DNA of 64,000 bases from JABDMH01 sp965222645 (lineage in GTDB: Bacteria; Bacteroidota; Bacteroidia; Chitinophagales; Saprospiraceae): NCBI GenBank assembly GCA_965222645.1, contig OZ244968.1, positions 2,232,001-2,296,000 of the forward strand. The letters are read 5' to 3'. The position numbers were made by a program, and so were the translations under genes. The notes beneath the pieces are model-generated. The model was not told where the DNA came from and made no database searches. It worked only from the letters and a program-made list of their open reading frames with translations. Shown here one piece after another: positions 45,820 to 57,900 of this stretch. How positions within the stretch are numbered: the first letter of the stretch is position 1; the number at the start of each line of letters is the position of its first letter.

Positions 45820-47316
45820 ATGTCTTATTGCCATTGCCTCTGCGTCCTCATATTTATTTATATATGCTCTATTCCCACCCTTTCCAAGACACAAAATCCC
45901 GTCTACGACTACGTCATCCTAAACGGAAGGGTGATAGATCCTGAGACGGAACTCGATGAGAAACGAAATGTGGGAATCATAGGCGATCAGATCGCTGCGA
46001 TCACAGAAAACGAGATTTCCGGCAGGAATGTCATCGATGCCACTGGATTGGTTGTTTGCCCCGGATTTATCGATCCTCATGTGCATGGGATGAAAAACGA
46101 CGCCCATAAGTATCAGGTGCATGATGGAGTGACCACGGCCTTAGAACTCGAAGGAGGGATTGGCTTTTTAGACGCCTGGATTGCTTCAAAGGAAGGAAAG
46201 ACATTGGTAAATTACGGTGCCTCGGTGCCACACGGAAATATTCGCGCCATGGCCATGGAGTCCTTTCAACCCTACATTGAGCAGGCACAAAAAATTATTG
46301 CTGATCAAGGCTATGGCAGTCCCGACCTGGATAAGTTGATGATCAACATGGGAAGGTCAAATTATGCGTCCCTAAATAATGATGAGTTAAAGCACATGAA
46401 TGAGTTAATCGACCAGGAACTCAGAAAGGGTGCATTGGGCATCGGTGTCCCGGTCGGTTACTACCCGGGAGCTTCCCATGGTGAAATATTTGAGGTTTAT
46501 AAAAAAGCTGCAGCGAGGGGTGTACCCGTTTTCTCACATACCAGAGGTTTTAAAATGCCGGGTATCCAGGAGGCCATAAGCAATGCTACCACGACTGGAG
46601 CCTCTCTTCATATAGTACATGCGAATAGTCTTTCGTTGGGCGAAATCGACGTTACACTCGCAATGGTGGAATCTGCCCAAAAAAATGGCCTGGATATAAC
46701 CACTGAAGTATATCCCTACACCGCTGCATCCACTTCCCTTGAATCGGTAATTTTCGATGAAGGATGGCAGGATCTCCTCGGCATATCATATGGTGATTTG
46801 CAATGGGAATCTACTGGTGAAAGACTTACCGAAACCACTTTTGATAAGTACAGAAAATCCGGAGGCACGGTGATCATTCACATGATGAAGCCCGAATGGA
46901 TCCGAAAAGGCTTAGCTCATCCCGTCACTATGATTGGGTCCGACGGTATGCCCTACGCTCCAAAAGCACATCCGCGCACAGCGGGTACCTACAGCCGGAT
47001 CCTTGGCAAATATGTCAGGGAAGAAAAAGTGATGGACCTCCCCACGGCCATTAAAAAAATGACCATCATGCCGGCGAGAAGACTGGAGGAGATTGCACCA
47101 ATTATGCGCAGAAAAGGCAGGATACAAATTGGTGCCGATGCAGATATCACTATTTTTAATCCCTCGACTGTTATTGACAAAGCTGATTTTAAGAAACTTG
47201 CTTACTCCGAGGGGATTATTCATGTTTTTATCAACGGGATTCAAGTACTGAGAAACGGGGAGCTGGTAGAAAATGTTTTTCCGGGTCGTGCTATTGTGAG
47301 TAAATACAAAAAATAG
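45820..47316 (+). CDS. Exported amidohydrolase, N-acyl-D-amino-acid deacylase-like
   Basis: A 498-residue member of the amidohydrolase superfamily. A signal-like N-terminus (CVLIFIYICSIPTLSK) precedes DYVILNGRVIDPETELD and the metal-binding VCPGFIDPHVHG (H87, H89). Further His/Asp sites are in SHTRG, LHIVHANS, the IGSDGMPYAPKAHPRT motif typical of D-aminoacylases and the closing GRIQIGADADITIF. The long insert (about 115-230) is D-aminoacylase-like. It would release D-amino acids or acyl groups from N-acyl derivatives outside the inner membrane. The next gene, a BNR-repeat protein, follows after 48 bases on the same strand. A second exported amidohydrolase, of a different branch, lies at 20551. 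Confidence 0.88.
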   Translation: MSYCHCLCVLIFIYICSIPTLSKTQNPVYDYVILNGRVIDPETELDEKRNVGIIGDQIAAITENEISGRNVIDATGLVVCPGFIDPHVHGMKNDAHKYQVHDGVTTALELEGGIGFLDAWIASKEGKTLVNYGASVPHGNIRAMAMESFQPYIEQAQKIIADQGYGSPDLDKLMINMGRSNYASLNNDELKHMNELIDQELRKGALGIGVPVGYYPGASHGEIFEVYKKAAARGVPVFSHTRGFKMPGIQEAISNATTTGASLHIVHANSLSLGEIDVTLAMVESAQKNGLDITTEVYPYTAASTSLESVIFDEGWQDLLGISYGDLQWESTGERLTETTFDKYRKSGGTVIIHMMKPEWIRKGLAHPVTMIGSDGMPYAPKAHPRTAGTYSRILGKYVREEKVMDLPTAIKKMTIMPARRLEEIAPIMRRKGRIQIGADADITIFNPSTVIDKADFKKLAYSEGIIHVFINGIQVLRNGELVENVFPGRAIVSKYKK

Positions 47317-47364
47317 TTTCAGAATGAGTAATGATTTTTCAGCACTGGAAATAGCCGGCAGGAA

Positions 47365-49956
47365 GTGAAGTATTTTTGGCTTTTATTTCTTTTTTCAAAT
47401 TCACTCTTTAGTCAGACCATTCTTTCGAGATCATTTGTCGAATATCAAATTGCTCAAGCAAATACACCATATAATTTAAAATGGAAATCCATAGGTCCTA
47501 CTTTAAATGGTGCCAGGGCCGAATCGATACAGGCTCATCCGGCCAAACCAGGAACGTTTTACGTCGCATTCGGGTCCGGTAATTTATGGCGGACCGAAAA
47601 CCACGGAGTCAGCTGGCATCCCGTCTTCCAAAATCAAAGCGCACCCGGTATCGGCGACATAGCGATCGCTCCATCTGATCCGAATGTGATTTATGTGGGT
47701 ACAGGAGAAAGTCTCCGCAAAAGAAGGAATTTTACCATGCCCGGTGACGGGGTCTATCAGACCCGGGATGGAGGTAATAGTTGGAAGCATGTGGGCCTTG
47801 ATAATGTCTGTCATATTGGCGAGATTTCTGTACATCCCAAAGACCCCTCTATTGTGTTTGTCGCCGCAATGGGAAAATTCTGGTCTAACGATACTGTACA
47901 AGGAATTTACAGATCCCTCGACTCAGGTGGACACTGGGAAAAGGTCTTATATGTCAATGATAAGGCAAGAGCGATTGACGTGGAAGTCAGTAGGGCTAAT
48001 CCCAAAATAATTTACGCAACTTTCTGGGAATATAATGTAGATACCACTGTCTTTGAAAGCGTATCGGGTCCAACCAGTGGAATTTATAAAAGCGAAGATG
48101 GAGGAAATAGCTGGCAAAAATGTACGGTAGGCCTGCCCACAGGTGCAAAAATCGGAAGAATAGGTATTGCACTATCACAACAGGATCCCAAAAAAGTTTA
48201 TGCACTAATTGATAATCACAACAACAAAAGGGCTGAAGCGCCCGAAATATATCGCAGTGTCAATGGTGGTCAGACCTGGCAAAAAACGCATGGACAACCA
48301 CTCTATTTCGCATCGGTTATTGGCTGGTATTTTTCAGATATCTATGTAAATCCTCAAGATGATGACGAAATATATGCACTTGGAGTCAGGCTTGCTCACA
48401 GCAGTGATGGCGGAAAAACATTTCAATATATCGGAGGAGAGATCTCCCATATAGTGGAGAGCCCGGCACAGACACTGCATCTGGATCATTGCGAGCTGTG
48501 GATTGATCCCACATTCCCGAGTCACCTCCTCCTGGCAAATGATGGCGGGGTCTATCAGAGTTATGACAAAGGACACTCATGGATACACTATAATAATATA
48601 CCCACCGGAGAATTTTATCATCTGGCCGCAGAACAAGATCCGCCTTATAGACTGTTGGGTGGCACACAGGATGACGCAACTGTTATAGGTACACTGAAAC
48701 CGAATTCTGATTTCATATACAATTGGAAATATTTGTGGATCGATGCCTGGAGTGGTGGGGATGGTTGCATAAGTGCGTTCGATCCCTTTGACAAAAACAT
48801 CATGTACTTCTCCATGCAGGAAGGAGCAACACAACGACTGCAGGTAGACAATGGCAACGTGACCGATATACGACCTAAAGTAGACGACACGACTGTAACA
48901 ATGAAATATAATTTTGTGGCCCCGTATTTGATTTCTACGCATGACAGCGCTACTATTTATCAAGGTGGAAATTACATACTAAAGTCAATTGACAGTGGCG
49001 ATACCTGGAGCATGATTAGTCCGGATCTCGCTGCCTCAACCTCGACAAATAAAAAATCCATCGCAGTGGCATCCCTGGCAGAATCTCCGTCAAGGCAGGG
49101 TCTACTATTTGCAGGAACTGACTGTGGGACCATGTGGATGACAAAAAATGATGGCAAAAACTGGAATGAAATATCGGGCAGTTTACCTGAAGCCTACATC
49201 CGCAGTATCTGTGCATCTAGATTTAATCAGCATACGGTGTACATAGCCATGACGGGATTAAATTTTGATGATCTCAATGCCTATCTATTCAAATCCGAAA
49301 GTGCGGGTCAGGATTGGATTGATATCAGTAGTAATCTTCCGAACGAGCCGGTAAATGTCGTGCTGGAAGATCCATTTGTGCGGGAGATTCTCTACGTCGG
49401 CACAATGAGAGGGGTGTACCTCACCGTAGATAATGGAAATCACTGGTATTTATTGGGGAAAGATATGCCTTCTATCTCTGTTGCAGACCTCAAAATAATC
49501 GAAGACAAAAAGCTGCTCATAGCTGCTACGCATGGTCGAGGGTTGTATGCAATTGACCTAAAACCACTTTACAACACACATCGGTTCAGCGATGTAGAAA
49601 AGGACAAACTTCACCTGCTGGAGGTCTCAAATGCAACCACACCGAAGACCCGGTCCACGCATAAGGATGTTGACATAGAGTCAATAGTACCGCAAAGTCT
49701 CTATTATTGGCTTCCTGCTGATGGTGCGGTCTCTTTGGAACTCCGTCAAAAAGATCAGGTGATCTGGAATAAAAATATCAAGACTACACCGGGATTAAAT
49801 GAATATGTTTTCGACCTGATTGTGGAGGAGGTAACGAGTGACCAGCCATACTACATTCATTACAAGAAATATGTTTCGCCTGGTGACTACCGCTGGGTAT
49901 TGAAATACATCAATGCACAATCAGAGCAGAACTGGATCGTAGAAGGACCTAAATAA
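47365..49956 (+). CDS. Secreted BNR/sortilin-like β-propeller protein
   Basis: An 863-residue exported protein starting at GTG 47365 (MKYFWLLFLFSNSLFSQ, signal peptide). About nine Asp-box/BNR motifs can be read: VYQTRDGGNSWKHVG, IYKSEDGGNSWQKC, IYRSVNGGQTWQKT, LAHSSDGGKTFQYI, VYQSYDKGHSWIHY, ILKSIDSGDTWSMI, MWMTKNDGKNWNEI, LFKSESAGQDWIDI and VYLTVDNGNHWYLL. They form one or two seven- to ten-bladed propellers of VPS10/glycosyl-hydrolase-like type, followed by a β-rich tail (about 760-863). Relatives in the Bacteroidota are large exported proteins of unknown or peptidase-linked function; no catalytic residues can be assigned. It lies between the D-aminoacylase-like and hydrolase genes. Confidence 0.88.
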   Translation: MKYFWLLFLFSNSLFSQTILSRSFVEYQIAQANTPYNLKWKSIGPTLNGARAESIQAHPAKPGTFYVAFGSGNLWRTENHGVSWHPVFQNQSAPGIGDIAIAPSDPNVIYVGTGESLRKRRNFTMPGDGVYQTRDGGNSWKHVGLDNVCHIGEISVHPKDPSIVFVAAMGKFWSNDTVQGIYRSLDSGGHWEKVLYVNDKARAIDVEVSRANPKIIYATFWEYNVDTTVFESVSGPTSGIYKSEDGGNSWQKCTVGLPTGAKIGRIGIALSQQDPKKVYALIDNHNNKRAEAPEIYRSVNGGQTWQKTHGQPLYFASVIGWYFSDIYVNPQDDDEIYALGVRLAHSSDGGKTFQYIGGEISHIVESPAQTLHLDHCELWIDPTFPSHLLLANDGGVYQSYDKGHSWIHYNNIPTGEFYHLAAEQDPPYRLLGGTQDDATVIGTLKPNSDFIYNWKYLWIDAWSGGDGCISAFDPFDKNIMYFSMQEGATQRLQVDNGNVTDIRPKVDDTTVTMKYNFVAPYLISTHDSATIYQGGNYILKSIDSGDTWSMISPDLAASTSTNKKSIAVASLAESPSRQGLLFAGTDCGTMWMTKNDGKNWNEISGSLPEAYIRSICASRFNQHTVYIAMTGLNFDDLNAYLFKSESAGQDWIDISSNLPNEPVNVVLEDPFVREILYVGTMRGVYLTVDNGNHWYLLGKDMPSISVADLKIIEDKKLLIAATHGRGLYAIDLKPLYNTHRFSDVEKDKLHLLEVSNATTPKTRSTHKDVDIESIVPQSLYYWLPADGAVSLELRQKDQVIWNKNIKTTPGLNEYVFDLIVEEVTSDQPYYIHYKKYVSPGDYRWVLKYINAQSEQNWIVEGPK

Positions 49957-49986
49957 TATGTACAAAGACACAATTACTTTGTTGGT

Positions 49987-50886
49987 TTGAAGACAAAACA
50001 TTCATCCATAATTAAATTTAGCCTTGTCAGTCAAATCGCAGTTTTGATGGTGTGCGTAACCTCGACCTCTCTTGCACAAGCACTCCCAGAGTCAGTCCAC
50101 TATCATAACATTCTTCACAAAGGCAGCCAACGGGAGTATTATTTAAGACTTCCACAAGATTTTAATCATGAGAATACGTACTGGTTGCTGGTCGTCGTTC
50201 ATGGAGGAGGGGGATCGGGAAAAAACCACTTTCTGGCAGATGAAATTTATCACGCTCGACAGCCTCTAAATGAAAAAATAATTATTGTAACTCCCAGTTT
50301 TTCAAACATCGATAATATCGCCAGCCGTTTTCCTTCGTTAGGTGAAGGGGCATTTCTAAAAGCTGTATTGAAAGATGTGAGAAAAAAGTATCGTCTGCAC
50401 AGAAAGGTGCTTCTCACCGGGTATTCTCGCGGCGGCCAATTTTCACACCGCTTTGCCCTGCAAAATCCAAACCTTGTCCGGGCATGCGCTACTTTCTCAG
50501 CGGGTACATGGTCTACTCCATCCGGAACCCTCCTTATCGAATCATTGGGTGAAATAAAAAACCCAAAATCATTTCTACTTGACAACGCAAACATTGTGGG
50601 CGTGCCTGAGCGGCTTCACAATATATTTTCATCAAGAGTAGCCCAGGTGGTGGAGAAGAAAGCTAAGCGGCGATCAAGAATTGTTCCCTTTTTAGTCATG
50701 TGCGGGAGTCTCGACACCCGGTTCGAAATTGCGAAGGATTTTGCTGAAGCGCTAAAAAAGGGTGGCCACTTTATACAAACCCACTGGCCTGCGACTCCCC
50801 ACGGTGACAGGGCAAATTATCGTGACGAATTTAAAAAGTATGCATCCCGGACTCTTTCGTTTTTCTCAAAGGTGATAGGGTTGTAG
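49987..50886 (+). CDS. Exported α/β-hydrolase (PHB-depolymerase/esterase type)
   Basis: A 299-residue protein with a signal peptide (about 10-31, SLAQ) and an α/β-hydrolase core. Oxyanion region VVVHGGGGSG (70-77), nucleophile elbow GYSRGG with Ser147, and FLVMCGSLDTRFEIA near the Asp; His is likely in ATPHGDRAN. Start is TTG at 49987, with a 30-base gap to the BNR gene, so it is probably co-transcribed. The last 105 bases of the gene plus 31 beyond the stop are duplicated at 62230-62365, at the far side of the accessory island. Substrate unknown; esters of the feruloyl or polyhydroxyalkanoate sort are typical. Confidence 0.88.
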   Translation: MKTKHSSIIKFSLVSQIAVLMVCVTSTSLAQALPESVHYHNILHKGSQREYYLRLPQDFNHENTYWLLVVVHGGGGSGKNHFLADEIYHARQPLNEKIIIVTPSFSNIDNIASRFPSLGEGAFLKAVLKDVRKKYRLHRKVLLTGYSRGGQFSHRFALQNPNLVRACATFSAGTWSTPSGTLLIESLGEIKNPKSFLLDNANIVGVPERLHNIFSSRVAQVVEKKAKRRSRIVPFLVMCGSLDTRFEIAKDFAEALKKGGHFIQTHWPATPHGDRANYRDEFKKYASRTLSFFSKVIGL

Positions 50887-50917
50887 TCAAATCGATGTGA
50901 GCAACAGTCTTGGACGA
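50782..50917. repeat. 136-bp direct repeat, left copy
   Basis: The 3' end of the hydrolase gene and 31 bases beyond. It matches 62230-62365 without gaps, with about ten mismatches (about 92 per cent by eye). Similarity stops exactly at TGGACGA. The copies lie 11.4 kb apart and enclose the Rhs/SUKH/DUF6602 region. Confidence 0.9.
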
Positions 50918-50939
50918 TTTCATCACTTGACTTAAATAA

Positions 50940-51160
50940 TCCTTTTAGCATCGAAGCCCCATAATAACAAGCGACAAAAGCCACTTCGTCAGGTCGGGGA
51001 ACAAAAAGAGATGCTGCTACCACCGCCCCAGACCCTCATTTATCTATGCTTGTCTGAACCCGGCAAAGGACATTACTCCTTTGAGAACAACTTGCTTCTG
51101 TCTTGCAAATCGTTTAGCAGCTCTTGTGCACTGCAACCCCATAAATCGGCAGATATTTCA
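50940..51160 (-). pseudogene. Degraded Rhs C-terminal tip
   Basis: Reverse translation gives pieces that match the Rhs protein at 51938-58162 in order: DLWGCSAQ (DLWGLQGT in the live gene), VLKGVMSFAGFRQA then a stop (VLKGEMSATEFREA), INEGLG, and after a frameshift GAVVAASLFVPRPDEVAF (GALAAASLFIPGPEDVAI) with VACYYGASMLKGLF. The match ends near the edge of the left 136-bp repeat. It has at least one stop and one frameshift and lacks the nuclease domain, so it is an orphan or displaced tip. It shows that more than one Rhs end existed here. Confidence 0.75.
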
Positions 51161-51336
51161 AAGAAGTCAATTCAGCTGATTATGGAAAAGTGAGCTTGAT
51201 GGAATCGCTCACTTACCGCGAGAAACAAACAATCTTCTCGGCTTAGACATCTTTATTGGCAAACGAAAGATCAAAGATGCTTTATCTGGTGTGTTGCACG
51301 ATCTAGGTTAATCTATAGATCTTGTGTTGGTAAGTC

Positions 51337-51945
51337 TCAAAGTAGTTGATTTAGTGATGTCTCCCATCTGCTCAACCCAGGATTAATCTCATTCGCAATC
51401 GAGACTTGCATAATAAGGTCTGATTCTAAAAACCCTTTCTCATCTATATAAAATGCCCCACGATCATAGCACTGCTCTATTGTCTTCAACATGTTTAATA
51501 AGCTCGGAAATTCAATCTCATGGTCATCTCGATCAATCATAAAACCTATGATAGGTGTCCTTTCCACTTCCAAAGGTTGACACTCAATAACATAAAAATC
51601 ACCCCCACCATTTGCAACAAAGGGAAACCATGAGGGATTCCATCTCTTATCTTCTGAAAACACTTTGTAATTCTCTATGGCTTCTTGCAAAGGTAAAAGG
51701 AAAAAACCTGGGAAAATCGATGACTCGTCAATAGTGAAGTCACCATTCTTTGTTCCATTCTTCCATTTATAAAGACATTTTAACTCCTTAGAAACTGAAA
51801 TCGGGAGCCCTTCGATATACTCCTCTATTTCAGCACTAGCTATGCCTGGCAATAAAAACTCGTTAGGCATACGGCCATTATCCTCAAGCCAATTGAAAAT
51901 AAACTCGGCATGACCAACCACCTCATTACACAACCAGTCATTCAT
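51337..51945 (-). CDS. SUKH (SMI1/KNR4) immunity-type protein
   Basis: A 202-residue cytoplasmic protein with the SMI1/KNR4 fold pattern: the LKCLYKWKNG helix-turn, FLLPLQEAIENYK, then the signature WNPSWFPFVANGGGDFYVIEC and later IIGFMIDRDDHEIEFPSLLNML. SUKH proteins are common immunity proteins that neutralise nuclease toxins of polymorphic toxin systems. The gene starts 8 bases before the end of the Rhs gene (start codon 51943-51945, Rhs stop 51938-51940), so it is co-translated with the toxin, the normal layout. I therefore infer that it binds and blocks the NucA/NucB-like domain. The C-terminal 60 residues are less typical. Confidence 0.88.
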   Translation of the reverse strand: MNDWLCNEVVGHAEFIFNWLEDNGRMPNEFLLPGIASAEIEEYIEGLPISVSKELKCLYKWKNGTKNGDFTIDESSIFPGFFLLPLQEAIENYKVFSEDKRWNPSWFPFVANGGGDFYVIECQPLEVERTPIIGFMIDRDDHEIEFPSLLNMLKTIEQCYDRGAFYIDEKGFLESDLIMQVSIANEINPGLSRWETSLNQLL

Positions 51946-54900
51946 CCTTTACTTTCACTTTAAACTTATCTCCTTCCATAATTTTGTTTCTCCTGAAGAA
52001 CTGCGATAGTTTCCCACCTTGTACACTCTGCTCCCTTGCTGGAACAGCTTTTACCCTTGCTCCAGTACCACCCTCTTTACTAGATGCAAAAGGAAATTCA
52101 TCTAATGAAGTTCCGGGTGATCTAAGATTTTCTTTGCCTCTCAAAGCATCTCTTCTGTTTTTAGCAATTATGTCTTTGTTTGTTTCTCTAGTTAATACAC
52201 TTGGTTTCCCATCTTCAAGAGCATCCCTTATGTTGGCTGAGACGTTAGGAGTACCTTGATCAAATTCTATCGTTGGCAAATCATCACCCTTCCCAAACAA
52301 CTTCTTCACCTTCCCAAACATCTTCCCAGCGATACCACTCACAGCCTGCCCTGCCTTACTAGCCATAAAAGCCCCAATCGCCACATCCTCCGGACCAGGT
52401 ATAAATAATGAGGCCGCTGCCAACGCCCCCATACCCTCATTTTTATTTGCCTCCCTGAACTCTGTAGCACTCATTTCTCCTTTGAGAACGGCTTGTGCCC
52501 GCCTTTCAAAACGTATATCTGCCCGAGTACCCTGCAACCCCCATAAATCTATATTCGTAACCGGGCTATTGCTGGCGTAATTTATCGTCGTTAAGGCCGC
52601 AAAATCCCCACTAATCGGATCCGGCCCATCAAAAACAGCAGCGCTCTTTATGTAGTTGCGCGCTTCAAATTCCAAATAATTGGTGTAGCTGATCGCCTCC
52701 TTGTCATTAAAGCTCAGACGGTATTGCGGCACACCGGGCGGGTCGTCCTCATACTCGATCCCAAAGGGATAATATGCCTTATACTCCATCACCTCATTGG
52801 CAAAATCAATGCCTCCGTCATTGTTTGCATCCTCAAAGAGCACCCTGGGACTCCCCAAATGATCCCGTATAACAAAAATATAATTTAATCCCTGCACCGC
52901 AAACTCTTCAATGTCCGCCAGATATTGGGCTCCATTTTTTACCTCAAATCCCGCGATCATCTCGATGCACTCCTGGGCTTTGTTTTCTTCATTAGCCGGA
53001 GAATTTAATACGCGTTCCGTGGTGATTTTTACCGCCTTTTCTGTTTTTACATGACTCACTGTACCGGTAAGGAATAATTCCTCCGGCACGGGCCGGTCTA
53101 AAGTGATGTAGCCGTTGTCGTGATGGATTACACTCAGGGCTCCATTCCTAAACTCAAACATGCCAATCTTGTCGATTACTGTGCGTATACCTGCGCTGTC
53201 CAGCTCTCTGCGGTGCATCACCCCTGAAGCATCACGACTGCTCGTTATGGTCACATCTCCATAGGTGTACTCCAGGATATGATTGAGGTGATCACGGATG
53301 ATCGTGGCTCCATTCTCCGCATCGTATTTTATAAATCCATTTTCATCCTGCTGATAGGTATTGCCATTTTGCACATAGCCCCGTTTGTTCGTAGAGCCTG
53401 AGCTGCCATCACTGATTGTCTGTAATTGATTGGTGCCGCTCTTGTAGGTGTACGTCAGATTATCAATCTGGCCTGCAGGACTGTTCCGGGTGATCTGGTC
53501 AAAGTTGCCCCGATGGTCCTCGTAAGAAAACAAAGCATCATAGGCATCATTATTTCCGGATTCAAAATATTCCGCTGCCGTGAGCATGTCCAGAAAATTA
53601 TACTCGTAGGCGTAGGCTTTTTTATTGCCTACCGTGCCTGCGGCATTATCTCTCTGGCGCCACTGCACTGCCGTGATATTTCCATTGTTTTTTAATACCT
53701 GCCCGGTTACATTTCCTGCATCTATCTGAGAGTCATACGCGATTTTCATCCCAAATAGATCCGTACCTACAGCAAAATCTACCAGGGGGGAATTTATTCC
53801 GCTCAAAAAACGATTGTGCAGGTAAGAATAATCCAACCGCTGTAAGCCTCCTCCCAATATAAGATCTTCGATTTGTTCTTTTACCGTGTATTTCTTTTCG
53901 GTCAGTTCTTTTTCTGGCCAGGTGGTCGATCCGGTTGTCACTTGAATAAAACTTTTTATATATCTGCCTGCATGATCAAAAGTATTTCTGATGCGCACTT
54001 CCAGATTTTCCGGCTTTACTTTGTAATAGGCCATTATAATATTATCGGCAGCATCAAATATCAAGGAGTCGACTATACTCTTTGGTTGTGGATGTAAAAT
54101 GCTGTTCTTTCTTGTTACATAAGCTCGGCCGCAATTGTCGTATTCCGGCTCTGTGACTACAAAAAATTCTGTACCGGTTACCTTACTACTTTCTACAATG
54201 ACCTTATCGATCTCAATGCCCGAGCTGCCATAGGTGCGCAAAATGACCGGATCTGTCACTGCACCTGCTGTCGTTCCAAATCCCTCGATTGTCGCTCTGC
54301 CATAGCTGTCTCTCACAAAAGAGTAAAGCCTTCCCTCAGCAGCCATTTTCCCATCCTGCCAGGACTCCATTAACTCCCGGGCATCGTAGGTAAAGGTCTC
54401 CGGATCCTGATCGGGATCATCCTGCACCAGGATTTGATCATCGCCCGAGTACACTTTCTTAAAGATCAGGTTGGTGCTGCTGGTTGTGGTGCCCGGCGGC
54501 AGGATCAGATACGGCCTGTTTTTGGCATCATACAAGGTGTAGGTATCCGCTATACTGCTGCCATTTTTTCTGCGTACAAGGACCTCATTGCCCAATACAT
54601 CCACAAAGGTGTGGGTCTCATTGCCATCGGAATCCGTAGCCACCGTCTTGTGCAGGGTATTGGCAGCGTAGTTGCCACCATTGATGTGGTCTTTTACTTC
54701 AGTAGCCGTATTGGTGCCGTAGCTGTACAGCATTCGGCCCAGGGTAGCGGAGCCCGGATGCTCTACCTTGATGGGCCTTTGCAGCGGAGAAGACTCCCAA
54801 AAAGTGCGGGTAAAGTGCGTATTGGCATTTATATAATTCGTCGGTGAACCTGTGTTGGTTTTGGGCTCATGCCGATAGGTAGGCCAGTGCAATGCGTTGT

Positions 54901-57900
54901 ACCCCTGCTCTTCAGCGATACTCTGGCTGGTTCCGGACGGGTGCTGCTGGTATCGCAAGGTCTGGATGGGACTGTATAGCTCGTCATAAAAAGTGGTGGT
55001 GGTGAGCGATTTATTGGTCGATGTCCCCAGGGTAGGATAGGTCACAGTGGTATTTACCCGGTTTTCTTCAGTGCCGTTGCTGAACACATACGCCAGGGCT
55101 GCCGTTACGCCCTTGCAATCTTCCTCTGTCTCCAACCGCATAACATCATCCCATGTATAATCGATCGTGGTGCCGTCGATGGCTGTGTATTTTTCCAACA
55201 GATCACTGCCGGTATAGTAGGTGTATATTTTTTTGTGATCGATAAATTTCCACTGCAACAGTTTTCCACTGCTTTTCCAGCTCAGCTCCAGCGGATCACT
55301 CCAGCCATCTATCGTTACTTCAGCCGGACTGCCCACATTGACCTGGTATTTATCTACTGTACTTTGCAGCTGCCAGTCGTCGACTACCGCACTGCCGCTG
55401 TTGTCCCAGCTCATCTCATAGCGGTATTTTTTATGGGGATACAATGCGGTGGTTGATGAAGTAGTGGGTGTGCCGGAGGTAGTGAAAAAACTATATAATG
55501 TGCTGTCTCCATCTACCTTTACATTGTCTACTTTTTTTACCGTCTTCCAGGCGGGTACAATTCTGTTCTGCTCCAGCAGTTTGTTTTTTACCGTTGATGA
55601 TCCGGAGTAGGTAGAGGGATAGCTCATTTCGGTGCGATGCACATCGCCATCCGAATTGGTCACTTCTTGTGAGGTAGGAGCCAGTTGGTCATTGATGCTG
55701 TAGCCGTGAGATATCGTGTATTGCATCCCGTCTCGATCCACTACTTCTGTAGAGATCAAATTATAGCCCGTCCTGATTTTATAGGTGACATCACGCACAT
55801 AATAACATGCAGCCCCGGAAGGGGTCTCATCTTTAAAGTAAAATACTTTGAGCGGGTCGGTCCCTAGATTTTCATAGTTTGAATAAAACGTATTTGTGCT
55901 TGACTGTACCTCGGTGTTATTTTCTTTTTTTACTGTGGTTTTGTCATTCCTGCCATTTTTTACTAAAAATAATTCCGGTGATTGAGGATAGGAATTGACA
56001 TGCACTCTTGGCTCTACATAAAATAAATATTCGGTATGTCCGTGGCTTTCCTTTTTTTCCACCACTCTTGTATATCCGATGTGATAGCCGTCAAATCCAC
56101 CCAGGGGTACTACCGCCATATCCCGCCAAAATAAATGAATATAATTGGTGTTGTCTATGACCTTATCGCCATAGACCGGCTCCACGTACAACTCTCCACT
56201 GCTTTCACTTGATCCGGCTTTGGTGTATGAATATCCGGTGCTGTCCAGCAGCGTGCCAGCACGGCTATATTGGGCGATATTTTCGATGCGCAGGCCTCCT
56301 ACATCTTTTTCTACCGCCTTTTTGACAAAGACTTCCGCTTCTCCCCAAGCATTTTCGGTCTCTATTGTAAAATAATAATCGCCGGCTGAGATGCTCCCAA
56401 ATTCGTCTGTCAGATCAAAACGCACAGGTGGCTCCTCTATGCCGGATGATTGCGTGATGCTCAAGCTATCCACCTCGGTACCTGTCGAGGTGTATAATTT
56501 GAAATTGAGGTAATTGGGTGCATTATTACAATGTCCTGTGACATAGTCGCCATATTTTAGATCTAATGAAATTTCTGCATCAAGTATTTCTGTAGCGCTC
56601 AAATTAAATGTGTTACTTGTTGCAAATTCCTGAGTGCAGCAGGTCTGGCCCCCATTGACATAACATGTTGTTTGTCTTTCTTTACTCACAAAAGGCGCTG
56701 ATGAACCGGCTGGATAAAATATCCGGTTGGCCCCAAACCGATACTCCGTATACCCCTTGGTCGGGAAGGTCACTTTTTTTAATGAGCCGGACAGCATTGC
56801 ACTTTCTTTGCTGTCTCTTTTGGAGCCTCCGTAATAAATGCCGTTTACTTCGGTGGGAGGTACATTCACGGGATAAGCTCCATTCAGTGTCTCGCCATTG
56901 GCAAAACCCCAGTGGTCGATCGCATAGCTCAGTCTATGGGGTATGCTGTTGGCATTGTGGTATTCGAAAACATACGGATTTATGACCGGGCTGCCATTTA
57001 ACGCTTTTTCCTGGATTTGATCCAGTTTTAATCGCTTGTACCAGGCACTGCTTGTATTGCCATTACCGATATCCCAGTTGTCCGAAGGACTCTGAAAATA
57101 GCTGTGGGTCAGTTCCCATTTATAGCCAAAATTGCCGTTGTGGATCACGATTTCTTTTAGCCGTTGTGGTGGGCTGCTGCCAAATACCTCCAGGTCTTGC
57201 CGGGTTACTCCATCGGTATTAAAGTTTACTGTCTGTGTGCCGCTCGAATTGGTAATGCTGCTGAGCCGTTTGCCAATGATGTAATTATTATTGACCGCAA
57301 TGTTGTAAAAGTTTAAATATTTACTCCCTGCACTGCCCGATAAATTACAACTGGTTTGCTGGCTGATCATGTAGGATTCTGCCGATGCAGGATATCGCAC
57401 CCTATAGCGTTCGGTGGCGTAATTAAACGTTAAATAATGTTTTTCATCGTGTGTTTCCATTCGCATTAAATACCATCCGCTCGTAGTCGCATCTGCGGTC
57501 GGCAACGGCTGTGAGGTCTCCACCATGCTGCTTGCATCGTAATAGCCAAAATAACATATCACCCCATTGGGAAGAATGACTTTAAATCCCTTCAAAATAC
57601 TCCCCGAATATATCCGGGTGATTTTTATGTCCTGACGGGGAATTAGCATCGGTTCTACTGTCTCCGATGTACCTGCATCGATGTCAAATAAAAATTTACC
57701 CGAAAAGCCGGCCACGTTAAAGACAAATACATCAGGCTCACTATCCTGAGCGCCATCGGCCACCTCCGTTGGACTTATCGTGCCCAGGTTTTTCAAACTA
57801 AACCAGCCGTTTGCTCCCTCGTCTGCCAAGCCAATCACGGTGCGCGAGATCATCCCTCCGGCATACATCGCCCAGTTGAGTCCTTCCCGGCTCGCTACTT

